Both the position numbers and the translations under genes were made by a program. A model generated the notes under the pieces. The model did not search any database. It saw only the letters and a program-made list of their open reading frames with translations, and was not told the DNA's origin. A DNA stretch of 64,000 bases, from the NCBI GenBank assembly GCA_026709935.1, contig JAPOSC010000081.1, forward strand, positions 1 through 64,000. Direction: 5' to 3'. This document shows positions 16,770 through 26,387 of the stretch, piece after piece. The DNA comes from Thiotrichales bacterium. Lineage in GTDB: Bacteria; Pseudomonadota; Gammaproteobacteria; HK1. How positions within the stretch are numbered: position 1 is the first letter of the stretch; each line of letters opens with the position of its first letter.

Positions 16770-18398
16770 ATGAATTTCGTTGATCTCTTCATGTGGTTCG
16801 GGAATTTCTCCGGGGAATCGGTCGTCAAATTCATACTCTCACTCGCGCGTTCGCTCACGGACGAGCACAAGCCTGGCTGGATATCGGTCGTCCTGGTCGT
16901 GGCGTTGGTGGGTCTGTCGCTCTGGTACTACGTCGTCACCCGGCGCTTCGTCGGTGCCGTGCGGTCAGTGCGGGCGATTCTCCGCACTGAGGGAGATCGC
17001 AAAATCACGCGAGATCGTCTCGTCGATATCGACCGGGAATTCGCGCAGGCACGCACGCAGGGACCGTTCTATGGACGGCTGGAGCGCGCGTGGCGGGAGT
17101 TCAAGGAGACTGCGCTCCCGCCGTTGGTGGATTCCGGGGTGCTGCGCAACACCGTGCGACCTTTTGTCTTCTTCAACCGTGAAGATCTCGGTCTGGAAGC
17201 GGGGATATGGCGGCAGGTGCCGGCCTTGTTCGTTTCCGTCGGACTGCTGCTGACTTTTCTTGGTTTGGTTGCGGCCCTTCAGAAAACCGGCCAGATCCTC
17301 CAGCCCGACACGGGCACGACTGACCCTAGCGCCACGGTGAATGCCCTGAAAGAGCTTCTCACCATCGCGAGTGCCAAATTCATCATGTCACTGACGGGAC
17401 TGGCCTGTTCAATCGTCTTCACCGTCGTTTTGAGGCTCTCGACGAAACGCAAGGATGAGGCGCTGCACATGCTCTGTGCGGACATCGAGCGCGGCTGTGA
17501 CTTCATGAGCGAGCAGGACGTGCTTCGCGAAATGCTTGCACAGGCGAAGGAGCAGACGACTCACCTCCAGGCATTCAGCACGGATCTGGTCGCTCAGGTT
17601 GCCCGACCGCTCAAGGAGGATCTCCCGAACGCTATCCGAGAGTCGATCGGCCAGGCCATGCAGCCCGTCATTGACAACATCTCCCGGGGCACCAATCGGG
17701 GCATCGAATCGTTGGTGGAGAGTGTGAGCGGGCAACTCGTCGAAGGAGTCGAGGGTTCGGTCCGCGAGATGAAAGTCCTCATGGAAACCGTCTCCACCCA
17801 GCTCGACAAGGCGGCCGGGCGGCTCGACCGCTCGTCGGAGACGATGGCCGGGAACGTGGACGAAGCGATGGGCTCCCTCGTCGGGAGTGTCGGACGTCTC
17901 TCAGCCGGCATCGACGACTCCACCACTCGACTCGGGAAGTACGCGGAGTCCATCGAAGGCAGCGCCACCATGGTTACGGCATCGAGTGAACAGCTTCGGG
18001 AGTCGAGTGAATCGCTCTCGGATGCGACCGGTCCGATCCGCGACTCGATTACCGAGATACAGGCTTCCACTCGGTCCATGCGCGAAACCTCGGAGCGTAC
18101 GGAATCGATCCTTCGGCACGCACACGAAGTGATCGAGGCGTCCCATATCTCGGTGCAGGACGGGCTGCGCACACTGGACCGGTCCGTGACCGAATTCAGG
18201 GAGGTCATCGGCCGCTATCGCGAGATCGACGACCATCTCGGTGATGCCTTCACGCAGATCGAGACCGATCTGCAGGCGAGCATCGAGGGGATTGGCGCGT
18301 TCAAGCAGAAGGTGAACGAGGAGTTCGGGCGCGCACTCAATCGGCTCGAGGCGGTGATCGCGCAAGCCGAACCGTTCGTCCCGGTATCCGAAGAGTAA
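16770..18398 (+). CDS. zorA: Zorya anti-phage system protein ZorA (MotA/ExbB-like motor subunit)
   Basis: ZorA forms, with ZorB, an ion-driven rotary complex in the inner membrane that senses phage entry. The 542-aa protein has hydrophobic helices at about 37-57 (WISVVLVVALVGLSLWYYVV), 147-170 (VPALFVSVGLLLTFLGLVAAL) and 200-225 (FIMSLTGLACSIVFTVVL). These are followed by roughly 310 residues of predicted coiled coil rich in Ser, Glu and Thr, the intracellular tail of the family. The tail seems shorter than in the best-studied E. coli type I protein as I recall it. It is the first gene of a four-gene operon, 7 bp before zorB, and starts 131 bp after hicB. Confidence 0.9.
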   Translation: MNFVDLFMWFGNFSGESVVKFILSLARSLTDEHKPGWISVVLVVALVGLSLWYYVVTRRFVGAVRSVRAILRTEGDRKITRDRLVDIDREFAQARTQGPFYGRLERAWREFKETALPPLVDSGVLRNTVRPFVFFNREDLGLEAGIWRQVPALFVSVGLLLTFLGLVAALQKTGQILQPDTGTTDPSATVNALKELLTIASAKFIMSLTGLACSIVFTVVLRLSTKRKDEALHMLCADIERGCDFMSEQDVLREMLAQAKEQTTHLQAFSTDLVAQVARPLKEDLPNAIRESIGQAMQPVIDNISRGTNRGIESLVESVSGQLVEGVEGSVREMKVLMETVSTQLDKAAGRLDRSSETMAGNVDEAMGSLVGSVGRLSAGIDDSTTRLGKYAESIEGSATMVTASSEQLRESSESLSDATGPIRDSITEIQASTRSMRETSERTESILRHAHEVIEASHISVQDGLRTLDRSVTEFREVIGRYREIDDHLGDAFTQIETDLQASIEGIGAFKQKVNEEFGRALNRLEAVIAQAEPFVPVSEE

Positions 18399-18404
18399 CG
18401 TGCG

Positions 18405-19463
18405 ATGGCGATTACGGGGCTACGACGCCGGCACGCCGAGGAAGAAGGCGAGTCCGTCTTCGTCTCGATGACGGATCTCACCGTCTCCTTCCTGTTCATC
18501 CTCCTTGTACTTCTCGCATTCTTCGCCACGCAGGTTCGGCCTGACCAGCCTGAGAAGACGGTTCCGCTCAGTAAACACGAGGCACTTGAACGCGAATTCG
18601 AAACTGAGCGTAAGGAACGGCAGGTGCTGGCCGATCGTCTCACCGAAGCCAACGCCGCCAAGCATCGGCTCGAAGTGGCGCTTTCGAACGAGCGACGCCG
18701 CACGGATATTCTCAAGGCCGATCTGGCGAGAGCGACCGCCACCATCGACACGCTTTCGGCCGAAGTCGCCCAGCCGCCGGATCCTGACCCTCTCGCTGCT
18801 TATATCAAGGAAGGCTCTGAGACACGCGCGAGGCTTCTCGATAGCTTGGCGCAGAGGCTCCGCCGCAGCATTCCGGAGATCCAAATCACCGTTCGCAAGC
18901 GTGAAGGTGTCATTCGCTTTCACACCGACAAGTTGTTTGACACCGGGGAGTGGCGTATTCCAAAGGGCAGTCCCGCCGAGCGGGTTGCGCACGCGATCGG
19001 CGAAGCGCTTGCCGAGACGCTTCCCTGTTACACGCTGTCTCCGATCGACGTTCCCTGTGAAGGCGCTGTGGTCGCCATCGAGACCATCCAGATTGAAGGT
19101 CATACCGATGACGTTGGGCTCAGCCAGAAGCTTCAGCAGCGCGAGAATATGCTTGACAACTACGATCTCTCGGGGCGGCGAGGCGCCGAGACGCTGCGCG
19201 TCATGACGCGCGACCGACCTGATCTTGAGCTCAACAAGTACCTCAACCTGCGTGGACAGCCGGTGCTCTCCTTCGCCGGGTACGGAGAGACCCGACCCAT
19301 CAATAAAGAGAACTCCGATGAGGCGAGAGCGCAGAACAGACGTATCGACATCCGCTTCATCCTCCAGACGCCCCGCAACGATCTCGAGGTCGAACAGATT
19401 CGATCACAGCTCACTCGCCGGCGCGCCGACCTTCCCAACGTGATCGACGAGAGTCGCCCATGA
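18405..19463 (+). CDS. zorB: Zorya system protein ZorB (MotB/OmpA-like stator subunit)
   Basis: ZorB is the single-span partner of ZorA, with a periplasmic peptidoglycan-binding domain. The helix MTDLTVSFLFILLVLLAFFA carries the conserved ion-binding aspartate (D24). Residues about 45-125 form a long charged coiled-coil linker, and residues about 165-345 are an OmpA/MotB domain (IQIEGHTDDVG, LSFAGYGETRPINKEN, NRRIDIRFIL). At 352 aa it looks longer than the compact type I ZorB proteins I remember; the added length is in the linker. Its end overlaps the zorC start (ATGA). Confidence 0.9.
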   Translation: MAITGLRRRHAEEEGESVFVSMTDLTVSFLFILLVLLAFFATQVRPDQPEKTVPLSKHEALEREFETERKERQVLADRLTEANAAKHRLEVALSNERRRTDILKADLARATATIDTLSAEVAQPPDPDPLAAYIKEGSETRARLLDSLAQRLRRSIPEIQITVRKREGVIRFHTDKLFDTGEWRIPKGSPAERVAHAIGEALAETLPCYTLSPIDVPCEGAVVAIETIQIEGHTDDVGLSQKLQQRENMLDNYDLSGRRGAETLRVMTRDRPDLELNKYLNLRGQPVLSFAGYGETRPINKENSDEARAQNRRIDIRFILQTPRNDLEVEQIRSQLTRRRADLPNVIDESRP

Positions 19464-20845
19464 CCTCGCTGTCGCAGCGTCTGAGGAATGGCAGCCCGAT
19501 TGCATGGCGTTCCATGCCGGAGGAGCCCGTCGAGGTGCAGAGGGCGGCTGCGAGCATTGCTCGGTGCTGGCCTCACGTGGAAGCCGATACGGTGGAGACA
19601 AACCCTGAGCAACTTGTTGAGGACGCAGATCGTCGGCTCCGTGAGAACGATTGGGGCGACTTTTACTGGACGGACGTGGATCGCGCCGCGCGGGCGCTGA
19701 TCGACATTGATTTGTGGCGTCAGGCGCGGTATGCGGATCTGCTCCGCTTCCTTCTCGATCAAGTGCGCCCGGAGGTGAATCGGCCGTATCTGCGCACGTT
19801 GTTCCGGAAGTACATCGAGACGTTCGAACCGAATTCGAGACTTACTCGGGTGCTCGCTCCGGTGCTGAAGGTTCACTGGCGTGAAGCGGACTTGCCCGTC
19901 GAGGCCCTGGTCACGCAGTTTCGGATCTTCGATCTCGATCCTTCGCCGGCAGGGGTCATTGCGGCGTTCATGGCCGGGCAGGACGACCCCTTTGCTGCGC
20001 TGCGCGCTCTCGGGGTGGAAGCACCGCACGGACCGGGGCTCATCGCGGCCGCGCATCCGTTATTCGTCACTTCCCTCGCGCCTCGCGTCGCGAAGGGGGA
20101 ATCTGCCGCCGCCCGCACGCTGCTGTCCTGGCTGAAACCCGGTCGCGAGCATGAACCGCTTCAGGGAGCCGGGGCTGCGCAGGTTATCGACGCACTACTC
20201 GAACCGTGGGAGAAACGGGCTCCGGATGCGGATCTTCAGCGCCTGATCGAAGCGCACCTGCTCGCCGCCTATGGCGATCCACGTATTGATTCGTCTTCGT
20301 CTGGTGTGTGGTGGCCGTCCATCTCCGGCGTTGCCAGACGTGTGATTCTCCAGTGGCTTGCGGGGGCCACGATCGAGGTTTTCTTCGACATCGTGACGCG
20401 GGCGGTGAAGGGAAATTCCTCCGGGTATATGTGGCCGAAGCGCAGGAAACTATGGAAGGAGTTATTCGACGAAGACCGAATCACTGAGGCCTGGTTTGCG
20501 CTGAGTGAGGCTGGTGTCCGGGTGGCGGAACATCGTCAACGCAAACAGGAGATACCGCTGGCGTTCGGTCGTAACTGCTCTCGGACGTCGCAGGACCGAT
20601 CCAAATGTCTCCTGATCATGAAGGTTCAGGGGCGCTGGGTCGTGGAGGGATCCCACATCTTTCCGACATGGATATTCCCTCCAGGTGACTTGTCCGTCTT
20701 TGCACCCTATGAGTCTTCCTACACTTGCGAGCTGTTCCGCGATCTATTCCATGACATCCGATGTCCAGAACGACCTGAAGAACGCATTAAGCACTGGCCG
20801 CACGATACGTGGCGCAACAAGGTGTTGACGGCCCTCATGCGATGA
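19460..20845 (+). CDS. zorC: Zorya system protein ZorC (EH-signature protein)
   Basis: ZorC is a soluble cytoplasmic component of type I and II Zorya; in studied systems it binds DNA together with ZorD. This 461-aa protein has no recognisable enzyme motif. Its place between zorB and a SNF2 helicase, overlaps at both ends and the C-terminal part (YESSYTCELFRDLFHDIR, KHWPHDTWRNKVLTALMR) fit the EH-signature family. Start and stop overlaps imply strict translational coupling. Confidence 0.82.
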   Translation: MTSLSQRLRNGSPIAWRSMPEEPVEVQRAAASIARCWPHVEADTVETNPEQLVEDADRRLRENDWGDFYWTDVDRAARALIDIDLWRQARYADLLRFLLDQVRPEVNRPYLRTLFRKYIETFEPNSRLTRVLAPVLKVHWREADLPVEALVTQFRIFDLDPSPAGVIAAFMAGQDDPFAALRALGVEAPHGPGLIAAAHPLFVTSLAPRVAKGESAAARTLLSWLKPGREHEPLQGAGAAQVIDALLEPWEKRAPDADLQRLIEAHLLAAYGDPRIDSSSSGVWWPSISGVARRVILQWLAGATIEVFFDIVTRAVKGNSSGYMWPKRRKLWKELFDEDRITEAWFALSEAGVRVAEHRQRKQEIPLAFGRNCSRTSQDRSKCLLIMKVQGRWVVEGSHIFPTWIFPPGDLSVFAPYESSYTCELFRDLFHDIRCPERPEERIKHWPHDTWRNKVLTALMR

Positions 20846-23800
20846 TCAACCTCGGTCACACCTACGACGACGAGCATGTCGTCTTCACCGCAAAGCACCC
20901 GTCCCCGGGCTTCTTCGCGCGAATGCTCCGCACGAGCACACCTTCGCCTGACCTCGACGAATGGGCTGCGGGTGATACTGCACGCTGCGACGGTCTAGGA
21001 GCGCTTCGCCAGTATGGCGAGATCCACCCGGACACGGTGCGTATCGAGGCCGATCGTGTCGTCGCTACGCACGCCGCCGTCGCAGCGCTGACCGCAGGAC
21101 AGGCTCGATCCCTGGGGCTCCCCGGCCGTTCGCCCTTCGCGCTTGCCGCCGATACGAGCGGCGTCATCGGCTCGGCCGACTTCGAGCTGCATGCGCACTG
21201 GACCGACGCCGATCGCGCCGTGGTCGCCCGTCGGCGCGGTGCGTTCCTCGAAACGGCGCAAGGGACGTTTCTCATTCCCGACCCCCAGTTCTCGCTCGTG
21301 GAGCTTGCCGATGGGTTCGAGGCGGGCTCGGTCGGCTTGCCGGATCACTGGGACGCGCTTGCGCGGTTCCGTCGTCTTCTCGACTCCGACCACGAGAGCA
21401 ACGAGTCGGCCGAGATGAGCACGTTCCTCCGCGACCTTCGCATCTACACCGGCACCGCCCTTTCGTTGGCTCTGACCGGTACGGCAGACGACCTGGACTT
21501 CGATCCGGTGCTCTTCGACCCGGAGGCCATGAAGGCGGCCGAAGAGGATGGCAGGGTGCTCTCGGAGCAGAACGGAATCCTGCCGGCGGAGCTTCTCGAC
21601 ACCTTTCAGTCGCATGCACAAACGGGCTTCAGAACGTTCGATGCTGCCAAGCGGAGCTACCTCCTCGGCCGACGGAGCTATCTCATCATCGATGACGATC
21701 TGGAGACCGCGCTTCAGCTCGTGAGAGAGATGCAGCAGGCGGGGCCGGCGGAGCGACGGGCCTTTGCTGCCAATCCTCGCGCGGCACTTGCAGAGCGTCT
21801 TGCCGCGCGGGCCGATGGCGCCTCCGCCGACGCGGATGGTGACGACATCGACGAAGATATCGAAGCGCGGGTGGCGGATTTGTTCATCGAGACGCCGGAG
21901 TACGCCGACCGCGCGATCGGGATTGGTCTCTGGCAACCGCCCAGGCTGGAGTTTCTCCCCCGTCCTTCGAATGAGTGGCTGCCGGAGAGCTTCGCTCTGG
22001 AGCTCGGTGGGGTGTGGGTCAATCTCATGCCCGAGACAGTCACGGGGTTGCGCGCCGAAATCGAGGCCGCGATTGCCGAGGGCATCTCCCACGTCTCGTA
22101 CCAAGGGAACCGGATTCCGGCGACCCCCGAAGTCCGCGAGAAGCTCGCGAGCGTTGTCGGGACGCAAGCCCCCGAGCCGACCCCACCGGAGGAGACCTCC
22201 GATCCTCGCAGCGGTAACGATGAAGAGCGTCCTGACCGTACCGTGGTCATCGTTCACGAGAATTTCGTGGAGGAGAACTGGGCGCCTCAAGGTTCAGCGC
22301 GTGAAGGGGCTGCGGTCGATGTACCGGATTCGATCCGTACATCACTGCTCGATCACCAGCGCGAAGCACTGGAGTGGCAGGTCGAGGGGTGGCGCGCCGG
22401 TCATCCCGGACTCCTGAACGCTGACGATCAGGGGTTGGGGAAGACGCTTCAGACCCTGGCCTTTCTCGCGTGGCTGAAAGCTCGGATGTCCGAAGCACCT
22501 GACGACGAGCGACGCCCCGTGCTGGTTGTCGCCCCGACGGGGTTGCTCCGCACCTGGCAGGCTGAGGAGGAAAAACATCTGACGGGGACCAGGCTCGGGG
22601 CGCGCATCGATGCCTATGGGCCGGGCCTTCGAGATCTCCGCGCCCCCGGCCTTGCCGGCCGTGATACCGATGATGGTGCACCCCGACTTGCCTTTGAAGC
22701 GCTTCGGGCTTCGATCGAACGGGGCAGCGGTCACGAATGGTGGGTGCTGACGACCTACGAGACATTGGCGAACTATCAGCACAGCTTTCGGAATATCCAC
22801 TTTTCCGCTGTCGTCTTTGACGAGATCCAGAAAATCAAGAACGCCAAGACCTTGATGGCCCTCGCGGCGAGAGGGGTTCGCGCCGATTTCCGCATAGGCC
22901 TGACCGGGACTCCACTCGAGAACCATGTCGCCGATCTGTGGGCGGTGATGGACGCGGTGGTTCCGGGCCGTCTGCATACGCTCAAACAGTTTCTGGAGAA
23001 ATACGGCGAGGTCACCGAGGAGAAGATGCGCGAGTTGCATGCGCGAGTGTTTCGTCCCATCGAAGCTCCCGACCGTCGCTATCCGCCCGTCGGGCAGCGC
23101 CGCCTGAAGGAAGACGTGCTCGCCGGCCTTCCTCGCAAGGACTTCCGGGTGTATCCGGCGACGATGCCTTCAGTCCAGGCCCAAGCCTACGAGCTTGCCC
23201 GACAGCACCTCGTGGATGGTGCTCGCGGTGCCGCGTTGAAGCTGCTTCACCACATCCGTGGCGTCTCGCTTCATCCCGAGCCTCCCGACACGGTGCAGGA
23301 TGATCTGGAGGTCTACTTCGCGCGGTCCGCACGGTTCGATTCGGTCCGCCGCATCCTGGGCCGCATTCATGCCCGCGGCGAGCGGGTGCTGATCTTCACC
23401 GAACATCGCAGGATGCAGGCGTTTGTCGCGCAGTGGATCCGCTCGGAATTCGGGCTTGACGAGGTCCGCATCATCAACGGAGCGACCACCATTGCCGGGC
23501 GGAGGGCCTGCATTTCGGCATTCCAGAATCATCTGGAGAGCGACGGTGGCTTCGACGTCCTGATCTTGTCCCCGCGCGCCGCCGGCGTGGGCCTGACACT
23601 GACAGCCGCGACCCATGTCATTCACCTCAGCCGATGGTGGAACCCTGCCGTGGAGGAGCAGTGCAACGATCGTATCTACCGGATAGGGCAGAAACATGAT
23701 GTCACCATCCATTTGCCCCTGGCGATTCACCCCGCCCACCGGGAGCGCTCCTTCGATTGTGTCCTGAACGATCTGATGCGCCGCAAGCGCTCACTTGCTC

Positions 23801-24270
23801 GCGCGGCCCTGTGGCCACCTACTTTGAGCGACGTCGACAACGCCGCCTTGGTGACGGAGATGAGTGGTGCCGATGCGTTCGATCCCACCGAGATCGACAG
23901 TCTCGACTGGCACGGCTTCGAACACTGGATCGTCGTTCGGGCACGTGAGAGCGGCGACTGGGAAGCATCGGAGACACCGAGATCGGGTGATGGTGGAGCG
24001 GATGCCCTGCTACGGCACCGTCGCCGGCGCGCCACCGTGGCCCTGGTTCGGGCGAAGCACACGACCCAGCGTGATCGTCCTGCCGGAGAAGCAGCGGTCC
24101 GCGACCTGCTGCGTGCACGAGACCGATATGCTCTGAAACATCCGCAGTTGGTCGCGATTACAAATGCAGTCGGATTCACCGATGATGCTCGTGCACTTGC
24201 GCTGGAGCACGAGGTCGCGCTTGTCGATCGCGATCGACTCGGCTTGTGGCCGAATCATGTTCTCGCGTGA
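20842..24270 (+). CDS. zorD: Zorya system protein ZorD (SNF2 helicase-nuclease)
   Basis: ZorD is the effector that degrades invading DNA. The ATG at 20842 overlaps the zorC stop, giving 1142 aa. Residues about 500-990 are a SNF2 ATPase: Walker A region DDQGLGKTLQTLAF (about 530), motif II VVFDEIQKIKNAK (about 657), GLTGTPLENHVADLW, and motifs V-VI in GVGLTLTAATHVIHLSRWWN and CNDRIYRIGQKHDV. Residues about 1015-1142 resemble an Mrr-type nuclease (SGDGGADAL, then VALVRAKHT where the family often has QxK). The N-terminal 480 residues are of the ZorD type. No HNH protein (ZorE) follows, so this is type I Zorya. Confidence 0.9.
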   Translation: MINLGHTYDDEHVVFTAKHPSPGFFARMLRTSTPSPDLDEWAAGDTARCDGLGALRQYGEIHPDTVRIEADRVVATHAAVAALTAGQARSLGLPGRSPFALAADTSGVIGSADFELHAHWTDADRAVVARRRGAFLETAQGTFLIPDPQFSLVELADGFEAGSVGLPDHWDALARFRRLLDSDHESNESAEMSTFLRDLRIYTGTALSLALTGTADDLDFDPVLFDPEAMKAAEEDGRVLSEQNGILPAELLDTFQSHAQTGFRTFDAAKRSYLLGRRSYLIIDDDLETALQLVREMQQAGPAERRAFAANPRAALAERLAARADGASADADGDDIDEDIEARVADLFIETPEYADRAIGIGLWQPPRLEFLPRPSNEWLPESFALELGGVWVNLMPETVTGLRAEIEAAIAEGISHVSYQGNRIPATPEVREKLASVVGTQAPEPTPPEETSDPRSGNDEERPDRTVVIVHENFVEENWAPQGSAREGAAVDVPDSIRTSLLDHQREALEWQVEGWRAGHPGLLNADDQGLGKTLQTLAFLAWLKARMSEAPDDERRPVLVVAPTGLLRTWQAEEEKHLTGTRLGARIDAYGPGLRDLRAPGLAGRDTDDGAPRLAFEALRASIERGSGHEWWVLTTYETLANYQHSFRNIHFSAVVFDEIQKIKNAKTLMALAARGVRADFRIGLTGTPLENHVADLWAVMDAVVPGRLHTLKQFLEKYGEVTEEKMRELHARVFRPIEAPDRRYPPVGQRRLKEDVLAGLPRKDFRVYPATMPSVQAQAYELARQHLVDGARGAALKLLHHIRGVSLHPEPPDTVQDDLEVYFARSARFDSVRRILGRIHARGERVLIFTEHRRMQAFVAQWIRSEFGLDEVRIINGATTIAGRRACISAFQNHLESDGGFDVLILSPRAAGVGLTLTAATHVIHLSRWWNPAVEEQCNDRIYRIGQKHDVTIHLPLAIHPAHRERSFDCVLNDLMRRKRSLARAALWPPTLSDVDNAALVTEMSGADAFDPTEIDSLDWHGFEHWIVVRARESGDWEASETPRSGDGGADALLRHRRRRATVALVRAKHTTQRDRPAGEAAVRDLLRARDRYALKHPQLVAITNAVGFTDDARALALEHEVALVDRDRLGLWPNHVLA

Positions 24271-24403
24271 CGGACGTGCCCCGTGGGTCGTCGATCAAGA
24301 CACTCGCCGGTCAGACTGAGAGCCAAGAGCGGGAGCAGGCAGTCGAAGCCTCAGATTGGTCGACTGAAGCAATCTCCTGCTCAGCCGCCCCACGAACCTC
24401 GGC

Positions 24404-24631
24404 TCAGCGCTCATGCAGATCGTCCCGGGTCCATGTGGCACCACCCCGAGCAGACTTGCTGGATCGGGACAACGCAAGTAGCCGCTCACAGGCTTCCGCT
24501 CGGTGTCGATTCACCCCGGCATATGCCGTCAAGTACTCCCGAATCACCGCGTTGACAGAGGTGTTCTCCCGAGCCGCCCGAATGCGGGCGCGCTTCAGGA
24601 TGTCGTCGTCAACCTCGATCGTCGGGCTCAT
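24404..24631 (-). CDS. Ribbon-helix-helix antitoxin-like protein
   Basis: The ATG at 24631 overlaps the stop of the ATPase gene and gives 75 aa: MSPTIEVDDDILKRARIRAA, then a helix ending VNAVIREYLTAYAG, a typical RHH/CopG DNA-binding domain. The tail (GGATWTRDDLHER) resembles VapB/FitA-type antitoxins that are normally followed by a PIN toxin. No toxin gene follows; the 24271-24403 stretch only offers a short open frame beginning MSAEPRFV that decays at once. It may be an orphan antitoxin or a partner of the ATPase. Confidence 0.7.
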   Translation of the reverse strand: MSPTIEVDDDILKRARIRAARENTSVNAVIREYLTAYAGVNRHRAEACERLLALSRSSKSARGGATWTRDDLHER

Positions 24632-25830
24632 ACCCAGTGCTCCACCGGCTGCGAAAGGAACTCCTCGACGCCGATCCCGTCGTCGCCGACAAGCAGGAAG
24701 CGGGTCGGCCGAAAGGCGCTGGCGAAGGCGGCCATGCCCGGCGGGGTGCCGCGAGCGCGCCCGCTCTTGACCTCGATCGCCGTCACTGCCCCGCCCGCGC
24801 GAACCACGAAATCCACCTCGCGGTTGCGGTCGCGCCAGTAGAAGACCTCGCATGTGCCGGCGGCGGCCGCGTTCGCAAGATGGGCGCCCACCGCCGATTC
24901 GACCAACCGTCCCCAGAATTCGGGATCCGCGCGGGCCTGGGCCAGGGTGAGGCCGCAGCCGGCGGTCATGAGAGCGGTGTTGAGCACTTGCAGCTTCGGG
25001 CTGGAACTTCGTCTGCGCACCGCGGCTCCTGAATACTTCTGCAACCCCGCCAGCATGCCCGCGCCCGCCAGGAGATCGAGGTAGTGGGCGAGAGTCGTGG
25101 TATTCCCCGCGTCCTGGAGTTGGCCCAGGATCTTCGTATAGGACAGGATCTGGCCCGAATAAGCGCATCCCAACTCGAACAGCCGACGCAACAACGCCGG
25201 CTTGTCCACTCTGGAGAGCAGCAGAACATCGCGGGCGATAGTCGTCTCGATGAGCGAGTCGCGGATGTAGCTTGACCACCGCACGGGCCGCCCCGCGAGC
25301 GGCGCCGCGCCGGGATAGGTGCCGTAGAACAGGAACCGATCGAGGGACCATCCGAAGGCGGCCTGCATCTCGAAGAAGCTCCAGTGCGGCAGGTGCAGGC
25401 GCTCGAAGCGCCCCGCAAGACTCTCGGTGAGACCGCGCCCGATCAGAAGCTGCGCCGAACCCGACAGCACCACCTTGAGCGGCCGTCCGCTCCGGGTGTC
25501 CTCGTCCCACAGGCGTTTGACGGCCTCCGCCCAGTTCGGTGCCTTCTGGATCTCGTCCAGGACGAGAAGCGCGCCCTCCGGCCCTGCTCGCTCTGCCATG
25601 AGCCTTGCCCCGTCCCACTGCTGTGCGATCCACTCCGGACCGCGCAGAGTAGGTTCGTCGGCGCTGGCGAAACGGCGGGCCGATCCGAACTGCTCCGAAA
25701 CCTGAACGGCTAGGGTCGTCTTGCCAACCTGCCGCGCCCCGGTGACGATCTGGAGGAAGCGCCGCGACTCGCGCAGACGGGACAGCAGTTGTGCCGCTTG
25801 TGGCCGTTGGTATGACGATTTACGCAACAT
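24628..25830 (-). CDS. AAA family ATPase with DUF4143 domain
   Basis: The 400-aa protein has Walker A GARQVGKTTLAVQV (about 31-44), Walker B ALLVLDEIQKAPNW (about 87-100) and sensor VVLSGSAQLLIGRG, then a DUF4143-type C-terminal half (YFELG-like LRRLFELGCAYSGQILSYTKIL) ending in a nuclease-like strand pattern, CEVFYWRDRNREVDFVV...AIEVKSG. These ATPases are common, accessory and of poorly known role. It overlaps the RHH gene, implying a two-gene unit. An AT-rich inverted repeat covers its start codon and may be its operator. Confidence 0.88.
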   Translation of the reverse strand: MLRKSSYQRPQAAQLLSRLRESRRFLQIVTGARQVGKTTLAVQVSEQFGSARRFASADEPTLRGPEWIAQQWDGARLMAERAGPEGALLVLDEIQKAPNWAEAVKRLWDEDTRSGRPLKVVLSGSAQLLIGRGLTESLAGRFERLHLPHWSFFEMQAAFGWSLDRFLFYGTYPGAAPLAGRPVRWSSYIRDSLIETTIARDVLLLSRVDKPALLRRLFELGCAYSGQILSYTKILGQLQDAGNTTTLAHYLDLLAGAGMLAGLQKYSGAAVRRRSSSPKLQVLNTALMTAGCGLTLAQARADPEFWGRLVESAVGAHLANAAAAGTCEVFYWRDRNREVDFVVRAGGAVTAIEVKSGRARGTPPGMAAFASAFRPTRFLLVGDDGIGVEEFLSQPVEHWV

Positions 25831-25852
25831 ACTGCGTAATTTTACTCAGTAT
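25829..25852. promoter_or_regulatory. Inverted repeat over the ATPase start codon (possible operator)
   Basis: ATACTG-N12-CAGTAT lies across the start of the minus-strand ATPase gene in a locally AT-rich stretch (CGTAATTTTACT). An RHH protein encoded in the same unit would commonly bind such a site. The remaining spacer to 26074 holds no gene. Confidence 0.4.
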
Positions 25853-26074
25853 CATGAGCAAATTAAACGCTGCCGACAGGCAGTCATCATTCTTCCAAAA
25901 CTAACCACAATGGTCCCAGAGCAAGTTTTCGGCGTGGCCGCTAGATGGATCGATTCGACTCAGCGGGGAACACGCCCGTCCGCCCGCGGGCATCCGCGCC
26001 GCTGATGAAGTCTTTCGCGGGGAAACTGTATCGATATACAGTCCGCGCAGCGCAAAGGCAGGAGACGACCGGAC

Positions 26075-26290
26075 ATGCGCGACACGCTTGCCGGACCGGT
26101 GATTACCGACGCTCAGGTCGAGACATACCGCGAGAAGGGCTTCGTGGTTGTCGAGGACATCTACACCTCGGGAGAGGTGGCGCGCATGGGCACGGTACTC
26201 GACGAGATCCTGGACTCTGCCCGGGGGTTACAGACGCACGACGAGGTCTACGACCTGGAGCCTTCCCACGTGCCCGACCCCCTGCCTGGA
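26075..26290 (+). pseudogene. Truncated phytanoyl-CoA dioxygenase-like gene
   Basis: The first 66 codons read like the N-terminus of a PhyH-family Fe(II)/2-oxoglutarate dioxygenase (VITDAQVETYREKGFVVVED, then LQTHDEVYDLEPSHVPDPLP). The family's HxD...H metal site would come later and is absent. After about 26290 the frame runs into sequence with a doubled GACTCCGGG motif and then out of frame through cobW. A deletion probably fused this remnant to the region upstream of cobW. The start has AGGAGA 12 nt upstream, so a short peptide may still be made. Confidence 0.6.
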
Positions 26291-26387
26291 CTCCGGGGGG
26301 AAGCAACCCGACTCCGGGAGCGCCGCCGGAATCCGAACCCCACGGCTTCGGCCTCCTTCACTCGAACCGGGAGGGAAACGAAAGAGA

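Noticed and set aside
24404-25633. 409-aa minus-strand ORF
   Set aside because: Its long upstream part is a shadow of the ATPase gene in another frame; only the last 75 codons form a real RHH gene.
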